Shown here: one piece after another, positions 17,488 to 25,171 of the stretch
Position numbering within the stretch: the first letter of the stretch is position 1
How the letters are laid out: each line of letters opens with the position of its first letter
From: a virus
DNA: 36,871 nucleotides
Virus record (IMG/VR): IMGVR_UViG_3300042988_000630
Coordinates: 1-36,871 of that record
Strand: one strand, 5' to 3'
Program-made: the position numbers and the translations under genes
The notes under the pieces: generated by a model
Databases searched by the model: none
Seen by the model: the letters and a program-made list of their open reading frames with translations, nothing else
What the model was told of the DNA's origin: nothing

Positions 17488-17517
17488 GCCCCCGCCCTGA
17501 AAAGCGGGGGCTTTTTT
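17488..17517 (+). terminator. Terminator of the lysis cassette
   Basis: GCCCCCGC (17488-17495) pairs with GCGGGGGC (17504-17511) across an 8-nt loop and is followed by six T (17512-17517). It lies about 36 nt after the Rz stop. Confidence 0.88.
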
Positions 17518-17612
17518 GTTTGTGCGCGTAGAATGCGAACGCCGGCCGGTTTCAGGGGCTTCCCGGCCCGGCGCCGCAGCGGGACAGTCGGTTAAAACTG
17601 GCCGCAGCACAT

Positions 17613-17694
17613 CACGGTGTTCTCCTTCGCTGGGGGTGTGCGGGAAGGCTGGAAGAAGCCGGTGGGGGGCGCATCCCCCCGATCCCACACCGTG
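17613..17694. other. Strongly structured intergenic segment with alternative pairings
   Basis: GGTGTGcGGGA (17635-17645) can pair with TCCCACACC (17683-17691), enclosing GGCT/AGCC (17647-17660) and GGGGGG/CCCCCC (17664-17680): a three-way-junction fold. CACGGTGT (17613-17620) is perfectly complementary to ACACCGTG (17687-17694) and would compete with the outer stem. No ORF is supported here. It may be an RNA or part of the attachment-site architecture. Confidence 0.4.
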
Positions 17695-17810
17695 CCAAAG
17701 TGTCTCACGTTTGTGCTGGTCAATGCGCTGGTCAATCGCCCGACAACACCGGGAAAAAGACGGCTTTTTCAGGGACTTGACCCGACGATGTGACGGCCTC
17801 CTCCGCTACC

Positions 17811-17838
17811 AAACCCCCGTCCCAGGGGGTTTTCTTTT
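17811..17838 (+). terminator. Terminator-like hairpin upstream of int
   Basis: AAACCCCC (17811-17818) and GGGGGTTT (17825-17832) form an 8-bp stem with a 6-nt loop, followed by CTTTT. It could insulate int from lysis transcription, or be the terminator copied from behind a host tRNA. Confidence 0.6.
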
Positions 17839-17880
17839 GGCCGAATCAGACCGGCGACCCCTGAGATTTCAAGGACTTGA

Positions 17881-17900
17881 GGTGCCAGACGGTGCCAGAC
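17881..17900. repeat. Tandem 10-bp repeat GGTGCCAGAC x2
   Basis: GGTGCCAGAC at 17881-17890 is exactly repeated at 17891-17900 and followed by a partial third copy (GGT). It lies in the int leader and may bind integrase, Xis or a regulator. Confidence 0.5.
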
Positions 17901-17982
17901 GGTCCCGAAGCGTTGCCGTTTGGTGTTGGTCAAAATGCTGGTTAGTTTCTGCTGGTCAGTGACCAACAACGGGTTGACCAGC

Positions 17983-19152
17983 ATGCCCCTGAGCGAAGCC
18001 AAGTGCCGGAACGAAAAGCCGGGCGAGAAGCAGAAGAAACTGAGCGACGGCGCCGGCCTGTACCTGCTGGTGCTGCCGACCGGTGGGAAGTCCTGGCGCC
18101 TGGGATACAGGTTCCAGGGCAAGCAGAAGGCCATCTCGTTCGGACAGTACCCGGCCGTCACCCTGGCCATGGCCCGCGAGAAGCGCGACGAGGCCAAGCG
18201 CATGCTGGCGGCCGGCCAGGAGCCCGGCGCGAAGCCCGCCCGCAGGATCGAAACTTTCGAGGAAATCGCCCGGCGCTGGCACGCCAACGAAAGCGCCGGC
18301 TGGGTGCCCGCCCATGCCGCCCGCGTGCTCAGTCGCATGGAGCGCGACGTGTTCCCGGAGATCGGCACCAGGACGCTCGATGCCATCGGGGCGCCCGACG
18401 TGCTCGACGTGCTGCGCAAGGTGGAGGCCCGGGGTGCCCTCGACATCTCGAAGCGCCTGCGCCAGTCGATCGGCGCGGTGTTCCGGTTCGCCATCGCCGA
18501 AGGCAAGGCCCGGCACAACCCGGCCGCCGATGTCTGGCAGGCGCTCAAGCCCAGGCCGAAGGTCAAGCACTTCGCCGCGCTGCGTGCCTCGGAACTCCCG
18601 GACCTGCTGGCCAGGATCAGGGCATACGACGGCCAGCACCAGACGCGGCTGGCGCTGCTGCTGACGCTGCACACGTTCGTGCGCACGTCCGAAACCCGCT
18701 TCGCTGCCTGGCACGAGTTTGAAGACCTCGACGGCCCGGCACCGCTGTGGCGCATCCCGGCCAGCCGCATGAAGATGGGGCGCGAGCACCAGGTGCCGCT
18801 ATCGCCCCAGGTGGTAGCGATCCTGCGTGAACTACGCGAGATCAGCGACGGCCCCTACCTGTTCCCGGGCGCCGGTGGCCGTAGCGTGATGAGTCAGAAC
18901 ACGATGATCTTCGCGCTGTACCGCATGGGCTACCACTCGAAGCTGACGGTGCACGGCTTCCGCAGCATGGCCTCGACGATCCTCAACGAGGCGCACTTCA
19001 ACCGTGACTGGATCGAACGGCAGTTGGCCCACGTCGAAGACAACGAGGTGCGCGGGGCCTACAACGCCGCCGAGTGGATGCCCGGCCGGCGCGAGATGAT
19101 GGCGTGGTGGTCGAACTACCTCGACGGGCAGGCTACGCGGCTCGCGGCGTGA
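17983..19152 (+). CDS. int: Tyrosine recombinase, P4-type integrase
   Basis: ATG at 17983 gives 389 aa and the usual P4-integrase opening (an MPLSEAKCRNEKPGEK-type start followed by KLSDGAGLYLLV). An upstream in-frame extension to 17920 runs over repeated binding sites and is less likely. The N-terminal arm-binding domain (about 1-90) precedes a SAM-like core-binding domain and the catalytic domain. Visible catalytic residues are Arg in FVRTSETR, HGFR, the downstream His in LAHVED and Tyr in GAYNAAEW. It integrates the phage genome by site-specific recombination, in this family often into tRNA genes. It converges with the AlpA-like gene (20-nt overlap of 3' ends). Confidence 0.92.
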   Translation: MPLSEAKCRNEKPGEKQKKLSDGAGLYLLVLPTGGKSWRLGYRFQGKQKAISFGQYPAVTLAMAREKRDEAKRMLAAGQEPGAKPARRIETFEEIARRWHANESAGWVPAHAARVLSRMERDVFPEIGTRTLDAIGAPDVLDVLRKVEARGALDISKRLRQSIGAVFRFAIAEGKARHNPAADVWQALKPRPKVKHFAALRASELPDLLARIRAYDGQHQTRLALLLTLHTFVRTSETRFAAWHEFEDLDGPAPLWRIPASRMKMGREHQVPLSPQVVAILRELREISDGPYLFPGAGGRSVMSQNTMIFALYRMGYHSKLTVHGFRSMASTILNEAHFNRDWIERQLAHVEDNEVRGAYNAAEWMPGRREMMAWWSNYLDGQATRLAA

Positions 19153-19315
19153 GGGCCTGCATCCACCTGTCGATGTCGGACTCCCGCCAGCGGACGGACT
19201 GACCACCAACGCTGACGGGGGCCGGGAACAGGCCCTGGCCGATCTTCCGGTAGATGGTGGACTTACCCATGCCCGTTCGGGCGGTAACTTCCTTCAGCCT
19301 CAAAAGGCGGTCCAT
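19133..19315 (-). CDS. alpA: AlpA-family regulator, probable excisionase
   Basis: Start ATG at 19315, with GGAG 7 nt upstream; a longer in-frame ORF to 19357 lacks support. The 60 aa carry a MerR-like winged helix-turn-helix (LLRLKEVTARTGMGKSTIYR, then a VRWRESDIDRWM wing/helix) typical of AlpA/excisionase proteins. Its 3' end overlaps int convergently. A possible promoter (TTGCCT, 18 bp, CTTATC on the minus strand) lies between it and dut. Likely role: Xis or activator of int. Confidence 0.82.
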   Translation of the reverse strand: MDRLLRLKEVTARTGMGKSTIYRKIGQGLFPAPVSVGGQSVRWRESDIDRWMQALTPRAA

Positions 19316-19381
19316 GCTGGTGCTCCGAATCGGCCTCGTGTGGGACGATAAGAGCACCAGTGGTTCTAAAAGGCAACCAGG

Positions 19382-19825
19382 TCACTGCCCTGTACTGCCG
19401 AAGCCTCCGGCTCCGCGCTCGGTGGCGCTGAGTTCATCCACCACGTCAAACTCGACCCGTGGCACCTGCACGAGCTTGGCCTGTGCGATGCGGTCGCCCT
19501 TGATCGGCTTGGTGATCCCAAAACCTGGATCGCCGTCATAGCGCAGCGATATCATCACCTCGCCCCGGTAGTCCGAGTCGATTTCGCCCGTACAGTTGCT
19601 CAGGCGAATAGCCGATTTGAACCCGTGGCCGCTGCGGCTGTGGATTTCCAGCACCCAGCCCATGGGCACCTCAAAGGCTAGGCCGGTGCGGTAGATGACA
19701 GCAACGGAATCGACCGGGTGGGGTGTGCCATCGTCAATGGCTACAAGGTCAAAGCAGGCCGCGCCCGCTGTGGCATACGCGGGTACAACTGCGTCGGGGT
19801 GAAGTTTTTGGATTTTGATTTTCAT
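19382..19825 (-). CDS. dut: dUTP diphosphatase
   Basis: 147 aa, the usual length of trimeric dUTPases. All five motifs can be followed: an AGAACFDL-type motif 1, EIHSRSGHG (motif 2), a GEIDSDYRGE-type motif 3 holding the catalytic Asp, GDRIAQ (motif 4) and the C-terminal Gly-rich RGAGGFGSTG (motif 5). It hydrolyses dUTP to dUMP and PPi, keeping uracil out of replicating phage DNA. It lies near the end of the leftward early operon; its RBS is weak. Confidence 0.93.
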   Translation of the reverse strand: MKIKIQKLHPDAVVPAYATAGAACFDLVAIDDGTPHPVDSVAVIYRTGLAFEVPMGWVLEIHSRSGHGFKSAIRLSNCTGEIDSDYRGEVMISLRYDGDPGFGITKPIKGDRIAQAKLVQVPRVEFDVVDELSATERGAGGFGSTGQ

Positions 19826-19861
19826 ACGGTTGTTTCAGTTGGTGATGGTGACGGTTCGTGC

Positions 19862-20161
19862 TCAGGACATCGCCCGCGCGACCAGGTATCCGATGCCGAT
19901 CGCTGCGCCGGCAAAGCCAACTGCGACGATGCTGGTTGCAGTAATGGTGACGGCCCAAGCAATGGCCCGCACCATGCGGCTTGCCCCATCCTCCCGTGCA
20001 GGGCCCCAGCCGCGAATGTGCAGCGCCTGGCGGACGGGCCCCGGGTGCCCAGGGCATGCTTCGTCTTTGCATCCCGGCATGGAGTGGCACCCGCCACCGG
20101 CCGGGCAGCCGGGCCCACGGTTGCAGCCATGGTTGTCGCAGTATTCGTCGCATCGGTTCAT
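19862..20161 (-). CDS. Cys-rich protein with one transmembrane helix
   Basis: 99 aa, start ATG overlapping the upstream stop (ATGA). The N-terminal 40 residues contain seven Cys at 5-6 residue spacing together with His and Gly (CDEYCDNHGC, CPAGGGC, CKDEAC), compatible with metal binding or disulfides. The C-terminal third is a hydrophobic helix (AWAVTITATSIVAVGFAGAA). I do not recognise the family. Position within the recombination/dUTPase operon suggests an early function. Confidence 0.65.
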   Translation of the reverse strand: MNRCDEYCDNHGCNRGPGCPAGGGCHSMPGCKDEACPGHPGPVRQALHIRGWGPAREDGASRMVRAIAWAVTITATSIVAVGFAGAAIGIGYLVARAMS

Positions 20162-20856
20162 GCTGCACCGCCTTCCAGCACCTTGCGGTTCCCGTCGGCG
20201 GTCATCGGCGACACGATGCCCTTCGCCTCCAGGGCCTCCAGCAGTCGGGCGGCGCGGTTGTAGCCAACCCGCAGGTGCCGTTGCACCAGGGAAATGCTCG
20301 CCCGCTGGTGCTGCACCACCACGGCCTCGGCTTGGTCCAGCATCGGGTCATCCTCGCCGCTCAACGTGGCCGGCGCTGCGATGGCGGCATCCCCGGCCAT
20401 GCTCGAAAACAGGTCGGGCTGGCCCTCGATGCTCACCTGGGTATCCTCCTGCACCAGCTTGGAAAGCTGGGCCACCTCGTCGCTGTTCGGGTAGGCCGTC
20501 ACGCTCAGGGTGAGATTGATGACGCCGCCGTCCTTCGGCTCAATGGCGAACTTGCCGACGTCCGAGCCATGGAAGTTGCACGGGCCAATGATGGCCACGG
20601 CGTTCGACACGCTGTTGAGGTACTTCACCGGCCCGAGGTACTCATTGCGCACGATCAGCGCATCGCCGCGCCACAGGAACGTTTCCAAGCCGTCATCGAA
20701 GAAGGCGCACAGGCGGCGGTCAACGGCCTTCACTTCCAGCTTGATGTCCACGGCCAGTATCTTTTCGTCTTCGGGGCCTTCCTTGCGCACGTTCAGGTGC
20801 TTTATGGTGGCCGCGCCCGACACCTTGAACGGCGGCCGGTTTGCTTCTTGGTTCAT
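20158..20856 (-). CDS. Phage protein with C-terminal FtsK-gamma winged helix
   Basis: The chosen ATG at 20856 has AAGGAGAG just upstream; an extension to 20931 is unsupported. It has 232 aa. The N-terminal 130 residues form an unrecognised mixed alpha/beta domain (AVDIKLEVKAVD, VSNAVAIIGPC). After an acidic linker (SGEDDPMLDQ), the last 60 residues match the FtsK gamma winged helix (SISLVQRHLRVGYNRAARLLEALE). In FtsK this domain reads polar KOPS sequences; here it may give sequence-specific DNA binding. Operon neighbours are Exo/RecT and dUTPase. Confidence 0.7.
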   Translation of the reverse strand: MNQEANRPPFKVSGAATIKHLNVRKEGPEDEKILAVDIKLEVKAVDRRLCAFFDDGLETFLWRGDALIVRNEYLGPVKYLNSVSNAVAIIGPCNFHGSDVGKFAIEPKDGGVINLTLSVTAYPNSDEVAQLSKLVQEDTQVSIEGQPDLFSSMAGDAAIAAPATLSGEDDPMLDQAEAVVVQHQRASISLVQRHLRVGYNRAARLLEALEAKGIVSPMTADGNRKVLEGGAA

Positions 20857-20873
20857 TCGCTCTCCTTGGTGGG

Positions 20874-21935
20874 TCAGATGGTTGCCAGCATGCGGGCGCT
20901 GGCGGCCTCCAGGTCCATGCCCAAGAGCCATTCGATCACCTTGGACTCGTGGACACGGAAGTGCAGGCTCAGGACGTCGATGATGTCGTCGTCGCTGGGC
21001 CGGTGCTCGGCTTTGGGTGTGGCAATAGCCGGCGCCAAAAAGACGGACGGCGAGACGGTCGTGCTAATCACGGCGCCGGTGTTGTCGTCGTATTCCATCT
21101 TGGTGATGGCCACGCCATGAGTCACGACATCAGCAAATTGGCTCTCGACTGGCTCCACGGAGGCCGGGGCGACTTCCACTTGGTCGGGTGTGGCCACCAC
21201 CGGCGCCGGCTTCTTCGCGGCATCAATCTCGGCACGCATGCGCTCCAGTTCCTCGCGCTCGGCACGCAAGGCGGCCTCCTGGGCGGCACGTTCGGCGGCG
21301 GCCTGGCGATCTCGCTCGGCTGCCTCGGCACGCAGGCGCTCCAGTTCGGCACGCTCGGCGGCCACGCGGGTGGCCTCGGCCTCCTGGGCTACCTGGCGCT
21401 CGCGCATGGCGCGAAGGGCGCGGAGTGCGTGATCCTTGGCGACAGTGGCGTCGGCAACAAACTCGCTGTAGCGTTCCTCTGTGACCTCGTATTCCTCCAG
21501 GTCCGCAATCGCTTCGCCGATCTCTTGGGCTGTGCTGTTCACGAAATGCGCTGCAATGGAGCCTATGCGGTCGATCTTGGCGCGGATCGCGGCGACACGC
21601 TCGCGCTCGATGCGCTCACGCTCCTGCTTCTCGCGCTCCTTGCGGGCTTCCTCGGCCTTGATCTGGTGGTCGATCGGGTCTTCTAGGGCCTCAAGCTGTG
21701 CGGTGATGGCCTTGGCCTCGCTGTCGATCAGTTGGCAGCGCTCCAGGGCCGGCGCCTTGATCTCCTTGCGCATCTTCTCCAGGCCGACCCGGATGTCGCG
21801 CAGGTGCTTGCGGGCAGCCACGGCATCCTTCATGCCGGCCGTGGTGTCCACCGGGAACAGGACGTTCTCGTAGCGCTGACGCAGTTCGCCCAGCGCCGCA
21901 GCGGTCTGGTTGTATTCGACAATCTTCACTTCCAT
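20874..21935 (-). CDS. Coiled-coil protein of the recombination operon
   Basis: ATG at 21935 is preceded by AGGAGA; the longer frame to 22085 is an Arg-rich shadow. The protein has 353 aa, and residues about 80-260 are nearly all charged helix (for example REKQERERIERERVAAIRAK and AERAELERLRAEAAERDRQ). The C-terminus has a compact domain (DDDIIDVLSLHFRVHESKV). It resembles phage proteins of unknown function next to RecT. Possibly a partner of the recombinase; not proven by sequence. Confidence 0.75.
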   Translation of the reverse strand: MEVKIVEYNQTAAALGELRQRYENVLFPVDTTAGMKDAVAARKHLRDIRVGLEKMRKEIKAPALERCQLIDSEAKAITAQLEALEDPIDHQIKAEEARKEREKQERERIERERVAAIRAKIDRIGSIAAHFVNSTAQEIGEAIADLEEYEVTEERYSEFVADATVAKDHALRALRAMRERQVAQEAEATRVAAERAELERLRAEAAERDRQAAAERAAQEAALRAEREELERMRAEIDAAKKPAPVVATPDQVEVAPASVEPVESQFADVVTHGVAITKMEYDDNTGAVISTTVSPSVFLAPAIATPKAEHRPSDDDIIDVLSLHFRVHESKVIEWLLGMDLEAASARMLATI

Positions 21936-21952
21936 GGGTTTCTCCTGTTGGG

Positions 21953-22213
21953 TCAATGGGTCAATGGTTCGGTGAGTGAGGCATCGGCGTAGACCGTTGC
22001 CTCGCAGCAGTTGCTGACGACGTGAACGTCTCTGTGAACGCCCGTGCGGCCCCAAAACTCGTAGGCGCCGACGCCGAAGTCGCACTCGATGGCGCGGCAG
22101 GCACGGCCGCAGTCTCCGCAGAACTCGCCGCTGCCGTCATCGAGGCATTCGCCCCCACCCGATCGGTGTGGGAAGCGGTAGGCGCTGCATCTGCACACAG
22201 ACTGAAGGCGCAT
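21953..22213 (-). CDS. Small Cys-rich, probably zinc-binding protein
   Basis: 86 aa with a CxxC-x3-C cluster (FCGDCGRAC) and a later CC pair (VVSNCCEATVYAD), a pattern seen in small phage zinc-ribbon proteins. The start lies 1 nt after the stop of the upstream HTH gene, so it is part of the same operon. Function unknown. Confidence 0.6.
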   Translation of the reverse strand: MRLQSVCRCSAYRFPHRSGGGECLDDGSGEFCGDCGRACRAIECDFGVGAYEFWGRTGVHRDVHVVSNCCEATVYADASLTEPLTH

Positions 22214-22214
22214 G

Positions 22215-22544
22215 TCAGCCGTCCCCCAGCAGTGTGCGAAGCTCGTCCCGAATGCCGATCACGGTGTCGCGGGCCTCCGGCTTGATGCTCTGCCACTTGG
22301 ACACCGTGGTCAGGCAGGCGGCGGCCCGCTTCATGGCGTTGCGCCATCCATCGGGCTCCGGGATTTGCTCGCCGCCCTGACGCTTGGCCCGCTCGTAGGC
22401 CAACACATCCTCTTCCCGGTACAGGATGGTGTGCTGGCCGATCACGATGAAGGCCGGGCCCACCCCCTTCGTCCGCCACTTTTGCACCGTTCGCGTGCTG
22501 ATGTTCCAGCGCTCGGACAGTTCCTTTTCGGTCAGGCGTCTCAT
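22215..22544 (-). CDS. Helix-turn-helix DNA-binding protein
   Basis: 109 aa. The first 55 residues form a MerR/excisionase-type HTH (LTEKELSERWNISTRTVQKW, then FIVIGQHTILYREEDVLAYE). The second half is helical (SIKPEARDTVIGIRDELRTL) and may dimerise. The start overlaps recT by 4 nt. It may regulate the operon or assist recombination or excision; a second Xis candidate beside AlpA. Confidence 0.75.
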   Translation of the reverse strand: MRRLTEKELSERWNISTRTVQKWRTKGVGPAFIVIGQHTILYREEDVLAYERAKRQGGEQIPEPDGWRNAMKRAAACLTTVSKWQSIKPEARDTVIGIRDELRTLLGDG

Positions 22545-23428
22545 TCGGCGGCCTCCGGGTGCTGCGCTGGCTCGTCGGGCTGCCCGGCCTCCACCGGCAC
22601 GGCGGTGCCCGTGGCCTGGATGATGTCGTGCAGGCGGGTGGAGCGCTTGGCCTCCAATTGCTTCGGTGCCGGCGCGGCGGTGATGGCCTGGCTGGCGTCA
22701 ACACCGCGCTGGTTGAACTCAAAGCCCATGGCATCGTTGTCGTGGTCGATCACGCTGTTGAGGCGGTCGGACGACGACGGCAGCAGCTTGGTGGCCCGCT
22801 TGATGGCCGACTTGATGGCGAACTGGTCATACCAGGTGGTCCAGCCCGGGCCGTTGGCGGCCTTGGACGCGGCGCGGACCTTCTCGATGTCGCGCTTGGA
22901 CATGACCTCGCGGTGCACTTCACCGTTGGCCAGCTTCACGATCACGTAGGCCGCGATCACCTCGCCCGGATCGTCGGCGCCCAGGTAGGGCTTGTGCACG
23001 ATGCGGGGCTCGTCGCCGCGCTCGAAGGCGAATTCGTCCTTCGCGTAGACGGCGGCAGCGTCCACGCTGGCCACCTCGCCCGAGTTGCGCATGGCCTTCA
23101 GCAGGCCGCGCACCATGGGCAGGAACTGCACCTTGTCCACCCAGGTTTCGCGGCCGTCGATCTTGACCTTGGTGGAGTAGATGTTGAGCACGGCCTCGCG
23201 CCCGTCGGGCATCAGGCCGTCCTGGGCGGACTTCATGCAGGCCGCGAACAGGCTGCGCCGGTCGGCCTCGATCAGCTTGGGGTTCATCTGCACGGCGGTA
23301 ATGACGGTGCGGATGAAGCGGTCGGGGTCGATGTCCTTGGGCAGGGCCTTGGCGATCTCGCCCCGCATGGGGCCTTCCAGCGTGTTGCGCAGGGCAACCA
23401 CCGGGTTCTGCTGACGTTCTTCAGACAC
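22541..23428 (-). CDS. recT: RecT-family single-strand annealing protein
   Basis: 295 aa, GTG start preceded by AGGAGA. The RecT core is recognisable: VVALRNTLEGPMRGEIAKAL, FIRTVITAVQMNP, SLFAACMKSAQDGLMPDGREA, the VQFLPMVRGLLK region and KSAIKRATKLLP. It anneals complementary single strands and pairs with the exonuclease encoded just upstream. The C-terminal 60 residues are a flexible Ala/Pro/Glu tail. Confidence 0.93.
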   Translation of the reverse strand: MSEERQQNPVVALRNTLEGPMRGEIAKALPKDIDPDRFIRTVITAVQMNPKLIEADRRSLFAACMKSAQDGLMPDGREAVLNIYSTKVKIDGRETWVDKVQFLPMVRGLLKAMRNSGEVASVDAAAVYAKDEFAFERGDEPRIVHKPYLGADDPGEVIAAYVIVKLANGEVHREVMSKRDIEKVRAASKAANGPGWTTWYDQFAIKSAIKRATKLLPSSSDRLNSVIDHDNDAMGFEFNQRGVDASQAITAAPAPKQLEAKRSTRLHDIIQATGTAVPVEAGQPDEPAQHPEAAE

Positions 23429-23460
23429 GGTTTGATCTCCTATGGTGCTGAATGGTGTGA

Positions 23461-24483
23461 TTAAGCCGCTGCGCTGATGCGCACGTTGCGGTAGGCGGGC
23501 ACCGTAGACTCGACGTAGGCGGCCGGGATCACGCTGCGGCTGATGGTCCAGCGCTCACCGGCCTCGCGGTTGTAGGCCTTGTAGACCTCGCGGTTGGTGC
23601 CGGCGCTGATCTTGTGGCCGATGGTGGTGACGCTCTTGGCCGACTCGATGATCGTCAGGATTTCCGCCTTGGCGGCCTTCTTGCGATCGTTGGCGGCCTT
23701 CTCGTCGGCGGCTGCGGCTTTGTACTCCTGGCACAACTCGACAAGGCGGGGGTTGTCGGACAGGTCACGCGAAGACCCGTCGTTGTCCACGTAGAGCCGG
23801 GCAACGGTTTCGGCGTCCTTGGTGAAGTCGGGCTCCGGTGGGGTGTTGGCCTGCACGCGCGCCCAGAACTCGCGCACCTGCTGCACGATGGCCTGGCCGA
23901 CGACACGATCACGCTCGCGCAGGATCACCTTCGGGGTGTTGCCGCCCACCAGCGGAGCGATCATGGACCACGCCATGTCGGCCACCTCAAGCTGGTGCTG
24001 CACCTGGAACTCAATGTGCGGCGGCGCTTCGATCGTCTCGCCGTCGTCAAGCCACACGCGACGGAATTGCAGGCCGTCCACGTTCTTCACCTCCATGACG
24101 CCGGGGCCGTGGGCCTCAAACATCGCCCGGGCGGACTCGTCGCCCGTGAAGCCGTCGGTGATGCCGACGATCTTGAAGTCAAAGGACGAGCCCATGCGAA
24201 GCTCGGGGATGCGCATGTAGCACTTGAAGGGCTCGACGATCAGGCCGTAATCCTCGGCGATGCCCAGGGCGATGGCGCCCTCCAGGCGGTTGCCCCACTT
24301 CATGCGGTCATTGGCCGTGAACTCCGCCTCCGGCAGCGTGCCGGCCTTGCGGTGGTGCAGTTCGTAGGCGGTGGCGTAGGGCGAGGCGCCGAACAGGGCG
24401 GCGGCCTCGGTGGATGTCAGGTCTTGCCGGCGCCAATCAAGCCATTGGGCTTCGCTGGCGGGCACCAGGGTTTCGCGTTGCAT
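23461..24483 (-). CDS. YqaJ-type phage exonuclease
   Basis: 340 aa, first gene of the leftward operon; GGAG precedes the ATG. PD-(D/E)XK nuclease elements are visible: a substrate-side ASPYATAYELHHRK, Glu in RLEGAI, Asp in GSSFDFKI and the E-x-K of GVMEVKNV, followed by FQVQHQL. It resects double-stranded ends to give 3' overhangs for RecT (lambda Exo/Bet-like pair). The C-terminal 100 residues are a helical extension (EKAANDRKKAAKAEI) beyond the minimal nuclease. Confidence 0.9.
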   Translation of the reverse strand: MQRETLVPASEAQWLDWRRQDLTSTEAAALFGASPYATAYELHHRKAGTLPEAEFTANDRMKWGNRLEGAIALGIAEDYGLIVEPFKCYMRIPELRMGSSFDFKIVGITDGFTGDESARAMFEAHGPGVMEVKNVDGLQFRRVWLDDGETIEAPPHIEFQVQHQLEVADMAWSMIAPLVGGNTPKVILRERDRVVGQAIVQQVREFWARVQANTPPEPDFTKDAETVARLYVDNDGSSRDLSDNPRLVELCQEYKAAAADEKAANDRKKAAKAEILTIIESAKSVTTIGHKISAGTNREVYKAYNREAGERWTISRSVIPAAYVESTVPAYRNVRISAAA

Positions 24484-24500
24484 GGGGTTCTCCGTTGGTC

Positions 24501-24534
24501 AATCGGTTCACTGCGGGCTTGCAGTGGTTCGATT
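24501..24534. promoter_or_regulatory. Operator-like palindrome overlapping the leftward early -10 box
   Basis: AATCG (24501-24505) and CACTGC (24509-24514) pair with GCAGTG (24521-24526) and CGATT (24530-24534); only the three intervening base pairs fail. Its right arm overlaps the minus-strand TATAAT at 24532-24537, so a bound repressor would block transcription; as RNA it would be a 5'-leader hairpin. Confidence 0.5.
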
Positions 24535-24561
24535 ATAGGACCATCGGATCGCAAAAAACAA
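24532..24561 (-). promoter_or_regulatory. Promoter of the leftward early operon
   Basis: On the minus strand TATAAT (24537-24532) lies 18 bp from TTGTTT (24561-24556). The exonuclease start is about 50 nt downstream with a good RBS. Confidence 0.7.
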
Positions 24562-24610
24562 CAGCCAAGCCTAAAAAAGTTCAGTTCCTGGTCAGGAGAA
24601 CAGGGGTAGC

Positions 24611-25171
24611 CTATTCCAAGCGCACGCTGTCGGCCGAGAACGGGCCGCGAAGGGTGTGTGTGCCGTCCTGGTATCCGCGCCGCACGGCGGCCATGGCTGC
24701 CGGGCCGTCCTGAATTTTGGTCAGGCTGAATCGGCCGAGGCTTGCCGGGTCCACCTCGCGGGGCTCGCGGCAGAAGAACACCCAGCCATCCATCCAATCG
24801 AGCGCCGTGCCTGGTGCCCGCACCTGGACCGCTCCGGCGTCCCCGGGCAGTCCATCCGGCGCCGTGGTGCGCTCGATCACGCCGGGCGCGTGCATCGTCA
24901 CCGTGCCATCGCCATTGACGACGCCGATGACCGAAACCCGCGTGCCTGTAAGGGGCTTCACTGAGACGCCCAGGGCTTCCACGACGTCATGCAGGGGCAC
25001 GCCGAAGATATTCGATAGCTGTGCGGCCTCGTCCAACTGCGCCCGTCTAGCCCCGTTGAATGTCAGGGAAAGCTGCGAGTGCCCCAGCCCCATCTTTTGC
25101 GCCAGGGAGCGCAGGGACAGGCGCTTGTCGGCCATCAGGCTCTCGAAGTAGCGACGGTTGACCTCGGACAT
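24611..25171 (-). CDS. CI-type phage repressor
   Basis: ATG at 25171 gives 186 aa; the in-frame extension to 25405 would run through the operator region and the divergent gene. N-terminal XRE-type HTH (LSLRSLAQKMGLGHSQLSLT, then QLSNIFGVPLHDVVEAL). The C-terminal half is beta-rich and vaguely S24/LexA-like (DWMDGWVFF), but I find no GDSM serine motif or clear catalytic Lys. It is divergent from a Cro-like gene, so it is the likely lysogeny repressor. Loss of the cleavage motif would mean it is not inactivated by self-cleavage. Confidence 0.8.
   Translation of the reverse strand: MSEVNRRYFESLMADKRLSLRSLAQKMGLGHSQLSLTFNGARRAQLDEAAQLSNIFGVPLHDVVEALGVSVKPLTGTRVSVIGVVNGDGTVTMHAPGVIERTTAPDGLPGDAGAVQVRAPGTALDWMDGWVFFCREPREVDPASLGRFSLTKIQDGPAAMAAVRRGYQDGTHTLRGPFSADSVRLE

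Larger units (their letters stand above)
17715..17982. other. Candidate attP region with integrase arm-type repeats
   Basis: GCTGGTCAAT occurs at 17715-17724 and 17727-17736, GTTGGTCAAA at 17915-17924, GCTGGTCAGT at 17951-17960 and the inverted form TTGACCAGC at 17974-17982. The two groups flank about 180 bp that hold a tRNA-3'-end-like CTCCGCTACCA (17800-17811), a terminator hairpin and tandem GGTGCCAGAC repeats. Integrase arm sites flanking a core next to int are the expected attP layout; the core itself is inferred. Confidence 0.45.

Noticed and set aside
17920-17982. Upstream extension of the integrase
   Set aside because: The usual P4-integrase N-terminus begins at 17983, and the extension crosses arm-type repeats.
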